This document shows, in pieces, positions 8,233 through 16,523 of a stretch of DNA of 62,262 bases. Position 1 is the stretch's first letter. Every line of letters starts with the position of its first letter. A program made the position numbers and the translations under genes. Under the pieces are notes generated by a model. The model was not told the origin of the DNA, did not search any database, and saw only the letters and a list, made by a program, of their open reading frames with translations. This DNA comes from JBBSZK01 sp964428325 (GTDB taxonomy: Archaea; Nanobdellota; Nanobdellia; Pacearchaeales; GW2011-AR1): assembly GCA_964428325.1 (NCBI GenBank), contig CAYRXU010000004.1:1-62262 (forward strand), in the 5' to 3' direction.

Positions 8233-9752
8233 CCTAAACCAGCAAGGTTCTTTCTAATTTCAGCTTCGAGTCTATCGCTCTCCTTAAACTGCTCAGCGAG
8301 CTCTGATGTGAGACGTTTCATTTTTTCATCAAATGGCTCGCTATCCTCTTCTACCTCAGCAGTTCCCACATAACGGCCAGGAGTTAGGGTATGTTCATGT
8401 TTACGAATCTCTTCGAGGCTTGCCGATTTACAGAATCCTGCAATATCTTCGTACTTCTTGTCTTTCTGCTCTCCGCGCCAAATATGATATATATCTGCGA
8501 TTTTCTTTACATCCTCGCTTGTTAGTTCCTTATGGCGACGATCAATCATAGCCCCCAGGTTTCTCGCATCGATGAAGAGAACATTCCCCCCCCTATTTCT
8601 AAAATTATGATCTCTTTTATCGCGTGTTACGAACCATAAACAGCAGGGAATCATCGTATTATAGAAAAGCTGTGAAGGTAAAGCAACCATACAGTCAACA
8701 AGATCAGCTTCTACGAGATTCTTTCTAATTTCTCCCTCCCCAGAAGTATTAGATGACATAGAACCATTTGCAAGCACAAATCCTGCGGTGCCTGTTGGTG
8801 AAAGATGATGGATGAAGTGTTGCACCCAACCGAAGTTTGCGTTTCCTAAGGGAGGAGCACCATATTTCCATCTAACATCATCACGTAACAGTTCGCCCTT
8901 CCAATCACTATCATTGAAAGGAGGGTTTGCAATCACGAAGTCTGCTTTGAGGTCTTTATGTAGATCATTATGGAAACTGTCTCCCCATTGAATATTGGCA
9001 TCAATGCCTCTAATAGCCATGTTCATTTTAGCGAGTCGCCAAGTGGTCTGATTTGACTCTTGTCCAAATACGGAAATGTCTCCTAGTCTCCCTCCATGAG
9101 CTGCAATGAACTTCTCGCTCTGCACAAACATACCGCCAGAACCGCAGCACGGGTCGTAGATTCTGCCCTTATACGGTTCAAGCATTTCTACAAGCAACGC
9201 AACGATACTTCGAGGCGTGTAAAACTGTCCTCCTTTCTTACCTTCTGCATCTGCGAACTGTCCTAGAAAGTATTCATATACACGACCGAGAATATCTTTA
9301 CTCTTGCTTTCTTTATCGCCTAAACCAATGGTTCCGATAAGATCAATAAGTTCTCCTAAACGCTGTTTGTCAAGTGAAGGTCGTGCATAGTCTTTTGCAA
9401 GAACGCCTTTTAACGAAGGGTTGTCTTTTTCTATTGCTTCCATAGCATCATCAAGCAACTTTCCTACGGTCGGTTGTTTTGCATTCTTTTGAAGAAATTC
9501 CCAACGTGCTTTTTGTGGAACCCAGAACGTATTCCTAGCGCGATATTCATCTCTATCTTCTGCATCGGCCAATTTGTCTTTTTTTAATTCGTTGTACACT
9601 TCAATAAACGAATCAGAGATATACTTGAGAAAGATAAGACCTAATACAATATGCTTGTATTCGGCAGCATCCATATTATTTCTCATCTTATCGGCTGCCT
9701 GCCATAACTTCTGCTCAAATCCAAGATTGGCTCCGCTAGATAGTTTCGTCAT
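8220..9752 (-). CDS. hsdM: Type I restriction DNA methyltransferase subunit (HsdM)
   Basis: N6-adenine methyltransferase of the type I complex. The N-terminal HsdM helical domain (about 1-140) precedes the catalytic domain. SAM-binding motif I is DPCCGSGG (200-207). The catalytic motif IV is NPPF (276-279). The helical linker KKGGQFYTPRSIVALLVEML is typical of HsdM. Its 510 residues are normal length. It heads the operon M-TM-HEPN-PIN-S-HEPN-R. Self DNA is presumably methylated at the HsdS-defined site. Confidence 0.95.
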   Translation of the reverse strand: MTKLSSGANLGFEQKLWQAADKMRNNMDAAEYKHIVLGLIFLKYISDSFIEVYNELKKDKLADAEDRDEYRARNTFWVPQKARWEFLQKNAKQPTVGKLLDDAMEAIEKDNPSLKGVLAKDYARPSLDKQRLGELIDLIGTIGLGDKESKSKDILGRVYEYFLGQFADAEGKKGGQFYTPRSIVALLVEMLEPYKGRIYDPCCGSGGMFVQSEKFIAAHGGRLGDISVFGQESNQTTWRLAKMNMAIRGIDANIQWGDSFHNDLHKDLKADFVIANPPFNDSDWKGELLRDDVRWKYGAPPLGNANFGWVQHFIHHLSPTGTAGFVLANGSMSSNTSGEGEIRKNLVEADLVDCMVALPSQLFYNTMIPCCLWFVTRDKRDHNFRNRGGNVLFIDARNLGAMIDRRHKELTSEDVKKIADIYHIWRGEQKDKKYEDIAGFCKSASLEEIRKHEHTLTPGRYVGTAEVEEDSEPFDEKMKRLTSELAEQFKESDRLEAEIRKNLAGLGWKL

Positions 9753-9787
9753 AGCAAAGGGAACTAAATGATCTATAAAAATCTACT

Positions 9788-10111
9788 CTAACTGCCATCT
9801 TTAACTCTCCCTAATAACAGCAATATCGGGGTCACATCTTTCTTTTCCAAGTTCTCAACGATTTTCTTTAGCTCTTTAGGAGAACGATTGTAATACATCG
9901 AATAAGCAAACTTGCCTCGCTTTTCCTTAAGTTGTGGGAAGATGGTAAGAATCTCTTTTCTTAAATTAATAATGCTCCAACTCTGCATACTCTCTTTGTA
10001 AGAAACGTAACCCAGAATATTAATTGTGTCCTTCGGTATAAGATGCTTGAAGTCTTCTTCGCGTATAGCTTCTCTTTCCTTTTCCGACTGGTTTGTTTCT
10101 CTTTGGTTCAT
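9788..10111 (-). CDS. Hypothetical protein upstream of hsdM
   Basis: 107 residues, Lys/Glu-rich N-terminus, then a compact region with ILGYVSYKESMQSWSIINLR and a C-terminal strand TPILLLLGRV. No family recognised. It lies 35 bases before hsdM on the same strand. Its ATG directly follows a tRNA-like fragment (10112-10142). It could be part of the RM module or a remnant at its edge. Confidence 0.55.
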   Translation of the reverse strand: MNQRETNQSEKEREAIREEDFKHLIPKDTINILGYVSYKESMQSWSIINLRKEILTIFPQLKEKRGKFAYSMYYNRSPKELKKIVENLEKKDVTPILLLLGRVKDGS

Positions 10112-10142
10112 GCATAGGGCACCTCTCTTCCAGCTGAGCTGG
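10112..10142 (-). other. tRNA 5'-half-like fragment / perfect short hairpin
   Basis: On the minus strand the sequence reads CCAGCTCAGCTGGAAGAG, matching the D-arm consensus of many tRNAs, followed by GGTGCCCTATGC, which resembles one side of an anticodon arm. No T arm or matching acceptor follows. The first 13 bases also form the near-perfect inverted repeat CCAGCT-C-AGCTGG. It is either a decayed tRNA half left by an earlier integration or a chance hairpin ahead of the next gene. Confidence 0.3.
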
Positions 10143-10148
10143 ATTTAG

Positions 10149-10679
10149 TTACTTCTTACGCTTGTTTGCTTCGTCTAGTATTTTGAAATAGTCTTCTCCG
10201 ACTCTTTCAACAAGACCCTTAAGTTTATCTAGGACTTTTTGGACTTCTTCTTCAGAAGGCCCTTCCAGTTCCATAAACTTAAGCTTAGCAGGTTTTGTGA
10301 GTTCAATAAACGCAATCTCAACTTTTCCTAATTGCCAGTACTCTCGTTCAGAATGATTCTCAAGAAGCGTGTAAAACTGCATATGATTAAACATTTGTGC
10401 AACGGCTTCAGGATTGTCTACTTTGCTCGTTAATTCAATACGCTTCCATATGTCACTTTCGGTTTCACGCTTCCCTTTGAAAGTCACTTCTGCTGCATCT
10501 CCCTTAACGCGTAAACGCAAAAAGTCTTTAGCATTCTTCATATCGGTATCTTCTAAACTAAAATATGTATCTGCAAGTGTATATTTTTCCTTAAAGACAG
10601 CTCCGAGTTTCTTTAGTTCGGCAATTACTTTTTCTTTATCTTTAAAGGAAAGCTTAATCTCTATTTCGTGTTGTCCCAT
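10149..10679 (-). CDS. CYTH-domain protein (CyaB / class IV cyclase-like)
   Basis: 176 residues. The N-terminal signature EIEIKL is the ExExK phosphate/metal-binding motif of CYTH enzymes. Further family features are the charged strands LRLRVKG, VTFKGKRET and IELTSKV, and acidic KFMELEGPSEEEV near the end. Known: CYTH proteins act on triphosphate substrates (adenylate cyclase CyaB, thiamine triphosphatase). Archaeal members are of uncertain substrate. It is the last gene of a run with a P-loop kinase, a GT-A family protein and a radical SAM protein, one base after the kinase stop. Confidence 0.85.
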   Translation of the reverse strand: MGQHEIEIKLSFKDKEKVIAELKKLGAVFKEKYTLADTYFSLEDTDMKNAKDFLRLRVKGDAAEVTFKGKRETESDIWKRIELTSKVDNPEAVAQMFNHMQFYTLLENHSEREYWQLGKVEIAFIELTKPAKLKFMELEGPSEEEVQKVLDKLKGLVERVGEDYFKILDEANKRKK

Positions 10680-10680
10680 A

Positions 10681-11295
10681 TTATTTCGGTACTCCCACCA
10701 ACTGCGGCCGTTTTATAAATCCACTCAATCGAGTCACTACCTCTCTTTGAGGCAATTCAGAATCGATCTCCAAAAGACGATAGTCTCTTTGCGCTTGAGC
10801 GTATCTTTCGCCCAACGTTCTCAGTTCTGGCAAGGTATCTCTCATATCAAGGCCTGCACATAAATGAGAATTATCTAATCCTCTTCTTCTCTGTTCATCC
10901 CAACGAGCAAGTGAAGTTTCTGGAGTCAGCTTGAACAATATAGGATACGTCACGCTGGGTAATTGGTCAGCAATGCGTCGAGACATATCTGCATAAAATG
11001 GTTGCGACACCAATCCCTGCTCTGCATCCGCACCAAGTAAAACCAGCCTGTCGTGAAATCCTCGTTCATAAATGGCAAAATCGCATCCTTTCGTCTCGGC
11101 ATCTCTTCGCGCTCCAACAAAAGCATCAAATAACCGAACATGAAAATCTTCAAGGCCTGCACAATCGCTGAATCGTATCGGTGGTCGTGAAACGCGGGCA
11201 CAGCGATACCCTTCTGATTCCAGAAGTCGCGCTAGAGCCTCTTGTTGAGTTGTTTTACCTGCTCGCGAGAGTCCCAAAAACTCAATAGTCTCCAT
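10681..11295 (-). CDS. P-loop nucleotide kinase (thymidylate/deoxynucleoside kinase-like)
   Basis: 204 residues. Walker A is GLSRAGKTT (about 8-16). A lid-like Arg-rich segment ARWDEQRRRGLD follows IDXXLP-type nucleotide-kinase features such as FAIYERGFHDRLV. It resembles dTMP kinase but lacks a clear family signature. It overlaps the GT-A gene by 14 bases. It is Arg-rich, unlike the Lys-rich flanking genes, which suggests a separate origin. The substrate is unknown; the operon suggests phosphorylation of a product made with the radical SAM and GT-A enzymes. Confidence 0.7.
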   Translation of the reverse strand: METIEFLGLSRAGKTTQQEALARLLESEGYRCARVSRPPIRFSDCAGLEDFHVRLFDAFVGARRDAETKGCDFAIYERGFHDRLVLLGADAEQGLVSQPFYADMSRRIADQLPSVTYPILFKLTPETSLARWDEQRRRGLDNSHLCAGLDMRDTLPELRTLGERYAQAQRDYRLLEIDSELPQREVVTRLSGFIKRPQLVGVPK

Positions 11296-11989
11296 AATAT
11301 GCCTCCTGCAATTTCTTTGCCTTGCCTGATTTTATCTTATGAGTGATAAGTTCGTAAACGGAGGGGCAGAGCAATTCAATTTTATCCTTTATTTTGAACA
11401 AATCATCGAACTCATTAATATCATCAAAATAACGCAATTGAATACACTCTCCCTGCGTATTGACTGCTAAATCAACGAGTGAGTTTTCGGTGCTCCATCG
11501 AACGTTTTCAAAGATATTCTGTTTGAAAGGCCCTCTTACCCCTATCAAATAAACTCCCCCGTTATGTTCTGGCCCAAAGACGAATTGCTGTTTATCTAAA
11601 TCGTCAAATGCTTTGTTTAAGTCCTGTTCAGTTAGGTAGGGAACATCCATGGGAATGAGAATCGCTTTTTCGTAATTTATATCACCTAATAAAGTAGAAA
11701 AGATTCTGTGAAACTTGATGCTTTGTTTTTCCTGTTTATTTCCTGTTTTAACAGGTTGAACTATGAGTGAGTCAATCCCATACTTCTGCTTGAACAGACG
11801 CGCTTCACGTTTACTATTAACTCCTACAACCAAATCATAATCGTTTGCAAAACGTATGTTTTTAATCAAGTCATCAAAACATCGAACGCTGAGTTCATAT
11901 GCAAAATCCTCTCCCGTGACTTTTCCTACCCGAGTCTTAGTAGCCCCCTTCTCAGGCCACTTAGCATAGATAATAACTACATTCTTCAT
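11282..11989 (-). CDS. DUF2064 / TIGR04282-like GT-A nucleotidyl- or glycosyltransferase
   Basis: 235 residues with a GT-A (nucleotide-sugar) fold pattern. It has the N-terminal AKWPEKGATKTRVGK, which is the KPGxxKTRL-type nucleotide-binding loop, the metal-site segment ILIPMDVPYLT, and GPEHNGGVYLIGV, the counterpart of GPAxDGGYYLIG in the family. Known: this family is often found beside radical SAM enzymes (rSAM-associated transferase 1). That is the case here: its start overlaps the radical SAM stop by four bases (ATGA). Confidence 0.8.
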   Translation of the reverse strand: MKNVVIIYAKWPEKGATKTRVGKVTGEDFAYELSVRCFDDLIKNIRFANDYDLVVGVNSKREARLFKQKYGIDSLIVQPVKTGNKQEKQSIKFHRIFSTLLGDINYEKAILIPMDVPYLTEQDLNKAFDDLDKQQFVFGPEHNGGVYLIGVRGPFKQNIFENVRWSTENSLVDLAVNTQGECIQLRYFDDINEFDDLFKIKDKIELLCPSVYELITHKIKSGKAKKLQEAYYGDY

Positions 11990-13032
11990 ACAAGTACAGC
12001 CTCCCGACCCTTAGGTTGTTTCGCGCTCACTGTCAGAGTTGTTCCTTTGAGACCTTGATTCCAATATGCAGAATTCAACCCTGGGGCGGTGTAAAGAAAA
12101 TCTCGAGATGCTTGTACTCGCTGCATAATCTCCTCAGAATCGCGCACATCAATCGCATCTCTCAGAGGAATGGTTTTTCCACTCGCATGACACGGCTTGA
12201 TATCTAAAGCAGGGGTTACTAAAATTTCGTTTGATTTGTAACACGCCTTGCACACGTCCTCTCGTCCACATCCAATATCAATAGAAACTCCTTTCGTACC
12301 CCGATACTCAAATACCTGAATAGGTAAATAACTCGTTTGACCTCTAAATGTGCCCTCCGTTCCTAAGGGCTTGGCCCCTAATGCTTCAATCCGTGCAGTT
12401 AGATCAGTTACAGGTTTTCCTTTCCCTGCATGGCAGTCCGAGATAGGCTCAAAATTTAGAAACTTGAACTTGAATCCGCGTTCAGCACAATAATCAAGCG
12501 TTCTTCTCATGCAATTAGGTGAATCGTTTATACCTTCCATAGGAACGTGCTTAATTTCTACCCGAGAACCGTAACCTTCTTCCGCAAATCTATCTAAGTT
12601 AGCCATAACCTGCCCGAATTGGCGCACCGTGCCCTTTGTGAGGGCATTCCACGTATCATAATCGAATGCATGCACCGAAACCCCGACCTTCGTAAAGCCC
12701 TTTAACTGCCCGCGAATGTGCCGTTCTCGCAATGCGATCCCGTTGGTATGAATAAATCGTTTTCCGATCGCGCGTTCCTCCAATCCATCCATAATGCGTT
12801 CAAGCTCAGGATGTAACGATGGATCTCCGCCAGTCAAAGCAACATGATCTAATCCTTGTTCCTTCAAGGCCCCAACCAAGTAGAGAAGTGAATCCGTATC
12901 AACATGTGACAAATTACGCTGTTCTGGCCCCATACCTTCGTTAGAACAAAATACGCATCCTAAATTGCAATAATCAGTTATTGCCACTCGTAATGGAACC
13001 GCTTTCAGAATTTCTCTCAAGCCAGCATTCAT
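11986..13032 (-). CDS. Radical SAM enzyme, MoaA-like with C-terminal Cys cluster
   Basis: From ATG 13032 the protein has 348 residues. The SAM cluster is CNLGCVFC (C-x3-C-x2-C, about residues 22-29). It is followed by the glycine motif ALTGGDPSLHP. The C-terminal part has extra cysteines (CGREDVCKACYKS and IKPCHASG) that could hold a second iron-sulfur cluster, as in MoaA or SPASM enzymes. A TTG at 13050 is the alternative start, but ATG 13032 sits at leaderless distance from the TATA box at 13055-13063. It is the first gene of the rSAM-GTA-kinase-CYTH operon. The substrate is unknown. True MoaA is possible, though no other molybdopterin genes are present. Confidence 0.85.
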   Translation of the reverse strand: MNAGLREILKAVPLRVAITDYCNLGCVFCSNEGMGPEQRNLSHVDTDSLLYLVGALKEQGLDHVALTGGDPSLHPELERIMDGLEERAIGKRFIHTNGIALRERHIRGQLKGFTKVGVSVHAFDYDTWNALTKGTVRQFGQVMANLDRFAEEGYGSRVEIKHVPMEGINDSPNCMRRTLDYCAERGFKFKFLNFEPISDCHAGKGKPVTDLTARIEALGAKPLGTEGTFRGQTSYLPIQVFEYRGTKGVSIDIGCGREDVCKACYKSNEILVTPALDIKPCHASGKTIPLRDAIDVRDSEEIMQRVQASRDFLYTAPGLNSAYWNQGLKGTTLTVSAKQPKGREAVLV

Positions 13033-13141
13033 AAGTACACTTAGGCTCAAATTTTTATATACTTTTTGCGTTTATATTTACTTCTTATACATAAATATAT
13101 ATTTTGGGAAGATTTAAATACCTTTTACGTTTCCGCAATTG
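13033..13141. promoter_or_regulatory. Divergent promoter region, radical SAM / PhoU-like
   Basis: It contains a leftward TATA box (GTATATAAAAAT read on the minus strand, about 13052-13063) and a rightward one (GATTTAAATACC, about 13111-13122). A 12-base palindrome TAAGTACACTTA overlaps the radical SAM start at 13032-13043. An AT-rich stretch with ATAAATATATATTT lies in the middle. Confidence 0.6.
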
Positions 13142-14056
13142 ATGCAACGAAAGATCGTTAAGCATGGAAAAAGCACCTTAAGTGTCTCGCTTCCTTCTAA
13201 GTATGTACAAGCTAATAATCTCAAAAACGGGCAACTGATGAATATTGAGGTATCAAAAGGAAAACTTATTCTGTCAGCAAAAGAAAAGCACTTTGATAAG
13301 ATAGAGACTGATCTTACTGAAAGTGAAGAGTGGCCTATTGTTCGGATTCTTAGACATCTCTATACGGCGGGGTATGATGAAATCGATGTTAAATATACGC
13401 AGCAAAAATTGCCCCTTATCCGAAAGAGTTTACATCACATCACGGGTTTGGAAATTGTAGAGGTAGGCCCAACTCATTGTAAACTAAAATGCATGAGCTC
13501 TCTTGATGAAAATGAGTACGATTCTCTTATCAAGCGTATTATGTGGATGGTTTTATCTGAATTTGATCGTTTTCTAGAAGATATCGCGGGAGGAACACTT
13601 GCCACTGATGAAGTTCAAGAAATACTTAACACCGTAAGCAGATTATGCAACCTTTGCAAGCGCATCATCAATAAAAAGAGTATTTATGACTCAACGGATA
13701 GCATCTATGCCTATGATTTTATTGATTCTATGATTGAAATGTCGGTTTTAGTGCTCTACGCTTATGATTATCTTAAGAAAAATAAGAATATCAAACTTAC
13801 AGAAAAAGAAGTCGCTTTCATAAAACAGACTCGCGACTATTTTTATGATCTTATCTTAGCCTATCAAAACACCAATCTAGAGAAGACAAGAACATTTTTT
13901 GAGCAAAGAAAAGAGACGTTTGATGATTTCCTTGAATTACTTAATGGCAAAAATCCTGTGATTATGCATTATTTTCTGATGATCTTGCGTAATTTAACCC
14001 CTGTTGGCAACCATATCATTATGTTAGGCCTGAGAAAGAAAGATAAGCAGCAATAA
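13142..14056 (+). CDS. AbrB/SpoVT-type DNA-binding plus PhoU-domain regulator
   Basis: 304 residues. The N-terminus KIVKHGKSTLSVSLPSKYVQ is a swapped-hairpin AbrB DNA-binding domain (about 1-48). The rest is helical with two PhoU-like repeats (about 90-300). Known: archaeal AbrB-PhoU fusions are annotated as phosphate-uptake regulators. No phosphate transporter is present here, so the controlled genes are unknown. ATG 13142 is chosen over the in-frame TTG three bases earlier because of TATA spacing. The stop overlaps the next start by one base. Confidence 0.85.
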   Translation: MQRKIVKHGKSTLSVSLPSKYVQANNLKNGQLMNIEVSKGKLILSAKEKHFDKIETDLTESEEWPIVRILRHLYTAGYDEIDVKYTQQKLPLIRKSLHHITGLEIVEVGPTHCKLKCMSSLDENEYDSLIKRIMWMVLSEFDRFLEDIAGGTLATDEVQEILNTVSRLCNLCKRIINKKSIYDSTDSIYAYDFIDSMIEMSVLVLYAYDYLKKNKNIKLTEKEVAFIKQTRDYFYDLILAYQNTNLEKTRTFFEQRKETFDDFLELLNGKNPVIMHYFLMILRNLTPVGNHIIMLGLRKKDKQQ

Positions 14057-14595
14057 TGGAACAGGAAACGTCATTTATTCATACTAGTGATTTGCATCTC
14101 AATGGAGAAAAAAGCAGATTCAACGTATTCTCTCGCATCGTTTCACTTTGCATAAAGAATAAAGTCGCAGGTCTCATCATTGCAGGCGATCTCTTCGATG
14201 AAGATGCAAGCAAAGCCACTATAAAGAAAGGATACGCACAATTCAATCGGTTAGGAAAATCTCACACAAACGTCTATTTAATCAGAGGAGATGAAGATGC
14301 AAAAATAAAGCTGGATAAATTACCCCCAAATGTCAGACTATTTAGAAACAACAGTACATTTTCGATAGACAGATATAAAATTGGCCTATTTCACGGACGT
14401 CCTGAAAATATGAAGTCAAAATCAAAAATAGACTATATGGCTCTAGGCCACTTTCACGATTTAACTAAGGTCAACTCTCGAGCTTATTACTCGGGTTCTC
14501 CGATTCCTTCCTTGAAGTATAAGAGAAAGCGAAGATATGTGATACTTATCAAATTCCATGATAAAGATATTAGTTTCTCAAAAATCAGATTTTAG
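14056..14595 (+). CDS. Mre11/SbcD-like calcineurin phosphoesterase, catalytic core only
   Basis: 179 residues with the metallophosphoesterase motifs in order: HTSDLHL (D-x-H), AGDLFDED (GDxxD), RGDED in place of GNHD, LFHGR, ALGHFHD (GHxH) and YYSGSPIP. The last is typical of Mre11/SbcD nucleases. The capping domain is absent, and the GNHD motif has lost its Asn and His, so nuclease activity is doubtful. It starts within the stop codon of the PhoU-like gene (TAATGG), so it is co-translated. Confidence 0.8.
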   Translation: MEQETSFIHTSDLHLNGEKSRFNVFSRIVSLCIKNKVAGLIIAGDLFDEDASKATIKKGYAQFNRLGKSHTNVYLIRGDEDAKIKLDKLPPNVRLFRNNSTFSIDRYKIGLFHGRPENMKSKSKIDYMALGHFHDLTKVNSRAYYSGSPIPSLKYKRKRRYVILIKFHDKDISFSKIRF

Positions 14596-14918
14596 TCGTT
14601 TCCTTCGCCTTCATCATGCTCTTCTGGCCCTAAAGAAAGATTTCCTATTTCAAAATCGATGTCTTTATCATACTTAGGATCAAGAATACGCTCGAGTAAA
14701 AAACGTAATTTAGGTCTTAATTGTTCACGAACTTCTTGTGGAACATCTGCTTCATAAGCAGAAGTCAAAGTCAAATACCTTTCTGATTTCAAGAAGTCAT
14801 GCCTTCCCTTTTCGAACCATTCTTCCTTCGGAAAACTAGCTGCGTGAGTAAGCAAGCTATCAAGATAAGTATGATGGGCGTGTGCAATTCGCACTACGTC
14901 ATTGGTGTGATAAGTCAT
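14592..14918 (-). CDS. Hypothetical 108-residue protein
   Basis: An acidic, helical protein with His-rich N-terminus (VRIAHAHHTYLDSLLTHAA) and acidic tail. No family recognised. A strong Shine-Dalgarno (AAAGGAGG, six bases before ATG) fits an internal operon gene. It overlaps the methyltransferase stop by 20 bases and the convergent phosphoesterase stop by four bases. Probably works with the methyltransferase. Confidence 0.6.
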   Translation of the reverse strand: MTYHTNDVVRIAHAHHTYLDSLLTHAASFPKEEWFEKGRHDFLKSERYLTLTSAYEADVPQEVREQLRPKLRFLLERILDPKYDKDIDFEIGNLSLGPEEHDEGEGND

Positions 14919-15735
14919 TTTGTCCTCCTTTCAAATCGGGTTTAACTGCGCGCAGGATACCTTTGCGAAATGTCGCCTGAATATCTCGACCTTTATCTGT
15001 AAAATTGATGGATTCCTTGACATGTTCTGGAACAACAGCACGAATGAAATCGTTCAATTCTTCAAGTTTAGACTCGTTTCCGCCTAACTCCGTATGCAGG
15101 CGTTTTTCAGAAGAGAAGGGATAGGGAATTTCTTGAACTAATTCAATATTATAAAATCCAGCCTTTTCTAAATAATTGCGTAATTCTTCCTCACGAGGAA
15201 GATAGCGGTTAAGAGCCATATCATAAAACCCAGCAAGACGATTCTTTTCATGCACAATCGTCTGAAACACGAGCTGTTCAATATGCCCTTTAAACATTAA
15301 ATCCCAAATAACAAGGATTCCGCCTGGCTTCAAGGCCCGATAAGCTTGAGCTATGACTTTATATTGATCTTTGCGAGGCACCTCATGAACACCCATTTTG
15401 ATCGCGATCCTATCAACACTTTCATCCGCAAGACTCAAAGAACGAACGTCCTCGTAGAGACGAATAACAGAAAAATCAGGCAGTTCAACTTTGCTTCTAT
15501 CGATTTGTTCCTTAGCAAAATCAATCAGAAGAGCATTGATCTTAATGTTCTGGGATTTGCAATAGTCGAGAATAGCTTTAGTTACGGACCCGTAACCAGA
15601 CATCAGATCAACAAAAACCTGACCATCCTTTAAATCTAGGCTTCTGGCTATAACTGTCAAATTCTCAGACGAAACGTTATGAATCTCTTCATAGCGTACG
15701 TTTCGCTTGTTCCATCCTTGTGTATGATCTTCCAT
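14899..15735 (-). CDS. SAM-dependent methyltransferase (class I)
   Basis: 278 residues from ATG 15735. The SAM-binding motif I is VFVDLMSGYGSVTKAIL, and the second acidic strand is INALLIDFAKEQI. The post-I region LKPGGILVIWDLMF is of the UbiE/Methyltransf_11 type. The substrate is unknown. The gene is divergent from a TrmB-type regulator across an 83-base gap holding a 16-base palindrome, so it may be controlled by that regulator. A 12-base upstream TTG start is less likely. Confidence 0.85.
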   Translation of the reverse strand: MEDHTQGWNKRNVRYEEIHNVSSENLTVIARSLDLKDGQVFVDLMSGYGSVTKAILDYCKSQNIKINALLIDFAKEQIDRSKVELPDFSVIRLYEDVRSLSLADESVDRIAIKMGVHEVPRKDQYKVIAQAYRALKPGGILVIWDLMFKGHIEQLVFQTIVHEKNRLAGFYDMALNRYLPREEELRNYLEKAGFYNIELVQEIPYPFSSEKRLHTELGGNESKLEELNDFIRAVVPEHVKESINFTDKGRDIQATFRKGILRAVKPDLKGGQNDLSHQ

Positions 15736-15771
15736 ACAAAGTCGCAAAAAGAACCAGTTTTAAATTACATG

Positions 15772-15787
15772 TGTCTAATTTTAGACA
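15772..15787. promoter_or_regulatory. Palindromic operator candidate
   Basis: TGTCTAATTTTAGACA has 7-base arms (TGTCTAA/TTAGACA) around a TT spacer. It sits directly before the TATA-like TTTAAATA (about 15791-15798) of the TrmB-family gene and 37 bases from the divergent methyltransferase start. The position fits an autoregulatory site for the adjacent regulator. Confidence 0.55.
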
Positions 15788-15818
15788 ACTTTAAATAGAA
15801 GGAAAACTTGCAAAGATA

Positions 15819-16523
15819 ATGAACGTACAAGACCTAACTAAATTTGGATTGACTCAAGCAGAAGCTATTGTCTATCAGGCTGTATTAAAGCTCAAAACTT
15901 GTACTGTGAAGCAAATTGCACACGAAAGCGGATTTCACCGCACTAATATTTACGATGTTCTTGAGCAACTGAAAGAGAAAGGCCTTGTAAGTTACTTCCA
16001 AGAGGGCAAAGTAATGAAATACGGCCCCACCAATCCCAATAATTTCTATGAACTACTTAATGAAAAGAAAGAACTTTTAGATACTTTCTTTCCTCAATTA
16101 AAAACCCTCTATGAAAGTTCGCCACAGGATGTCAAGGTCGAAATTTTCAAGGGTGGAGAGGGGATGAAGGCTGCATGGAGAGAGATGGTGCGAGAACGCA
16201 AACCAATCCATGCATTTGGAGTAAAGGGACAACTACGTGAAAAGTTACCTATATATGCCGAACAGTTTTTGCGAGATCTTAAACATTATAGAATTCCTTA
16301 TACCGCGATTTATACTAAACGGGGCAATGATCCTTCTTACTTTACGGATATTCGTTATGTTTCAGAAGAATTGAGTGGCCCCGTAGCGACTTTTATTTAT
16401 GGAGATAAAGTTAATATTAATATTTGGGAACCATCCATGGTTTGCATCCTAATACACTCAAAGCTTGTCGCCGACATGTATAAAAAACATTTTGATTTGT
16501 TATGGAAGGTAGCCAAAAAATGA
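15819..16523 (+). CDS. TrmB-family transcription regulator
   Basis: 234 residues. The N-terminal winged helix reads LTQAEAIVYQAVLKLKTCTVKQIA, then RTNIYDVLEQLKEKGLV and a wing YFQEGKVMKYGPT, all typical of TrmB. The C-terminal region (about 100-230) is the TrmB effector-type domain. The ligand is unknown; family members usually sense sugars. It leads a four-gene operon (TrmB, GNAT, NIF3-domain, EamA) joined by 4-base ATGA overlaps. Confidence 0.87.
   Translation: MNVQDLTKFGLTQAEAIVYQAVLKLKTCTVKQIAHESGFHRTNIYDVLEQLKEKGLVSYFQEGKVMKYGPTNPNNFYELLNEKKELLDTFFPQLKTLYESSPQDVKVEIFKGGEGMKAAWREMVRERKPIHAFGVKGQLREKLPIYAEQFLRDLKHYRIPYTAIYTKRGNDPSYFTDIRYVSEELSGPVATFIYGDKVNINIWEPSMVCILIHSKLVADMYKKHFDLLWKVAKK

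Noticed and set aside
10112..10142. The tRNA-like fragment as the right attachment site of element 1
   Set aside because: It has a D-arm sequence unlike tRNA-Glu and no copy of the core CGGCAGGGGCATC, so it cannot pair with attL at 44-56.
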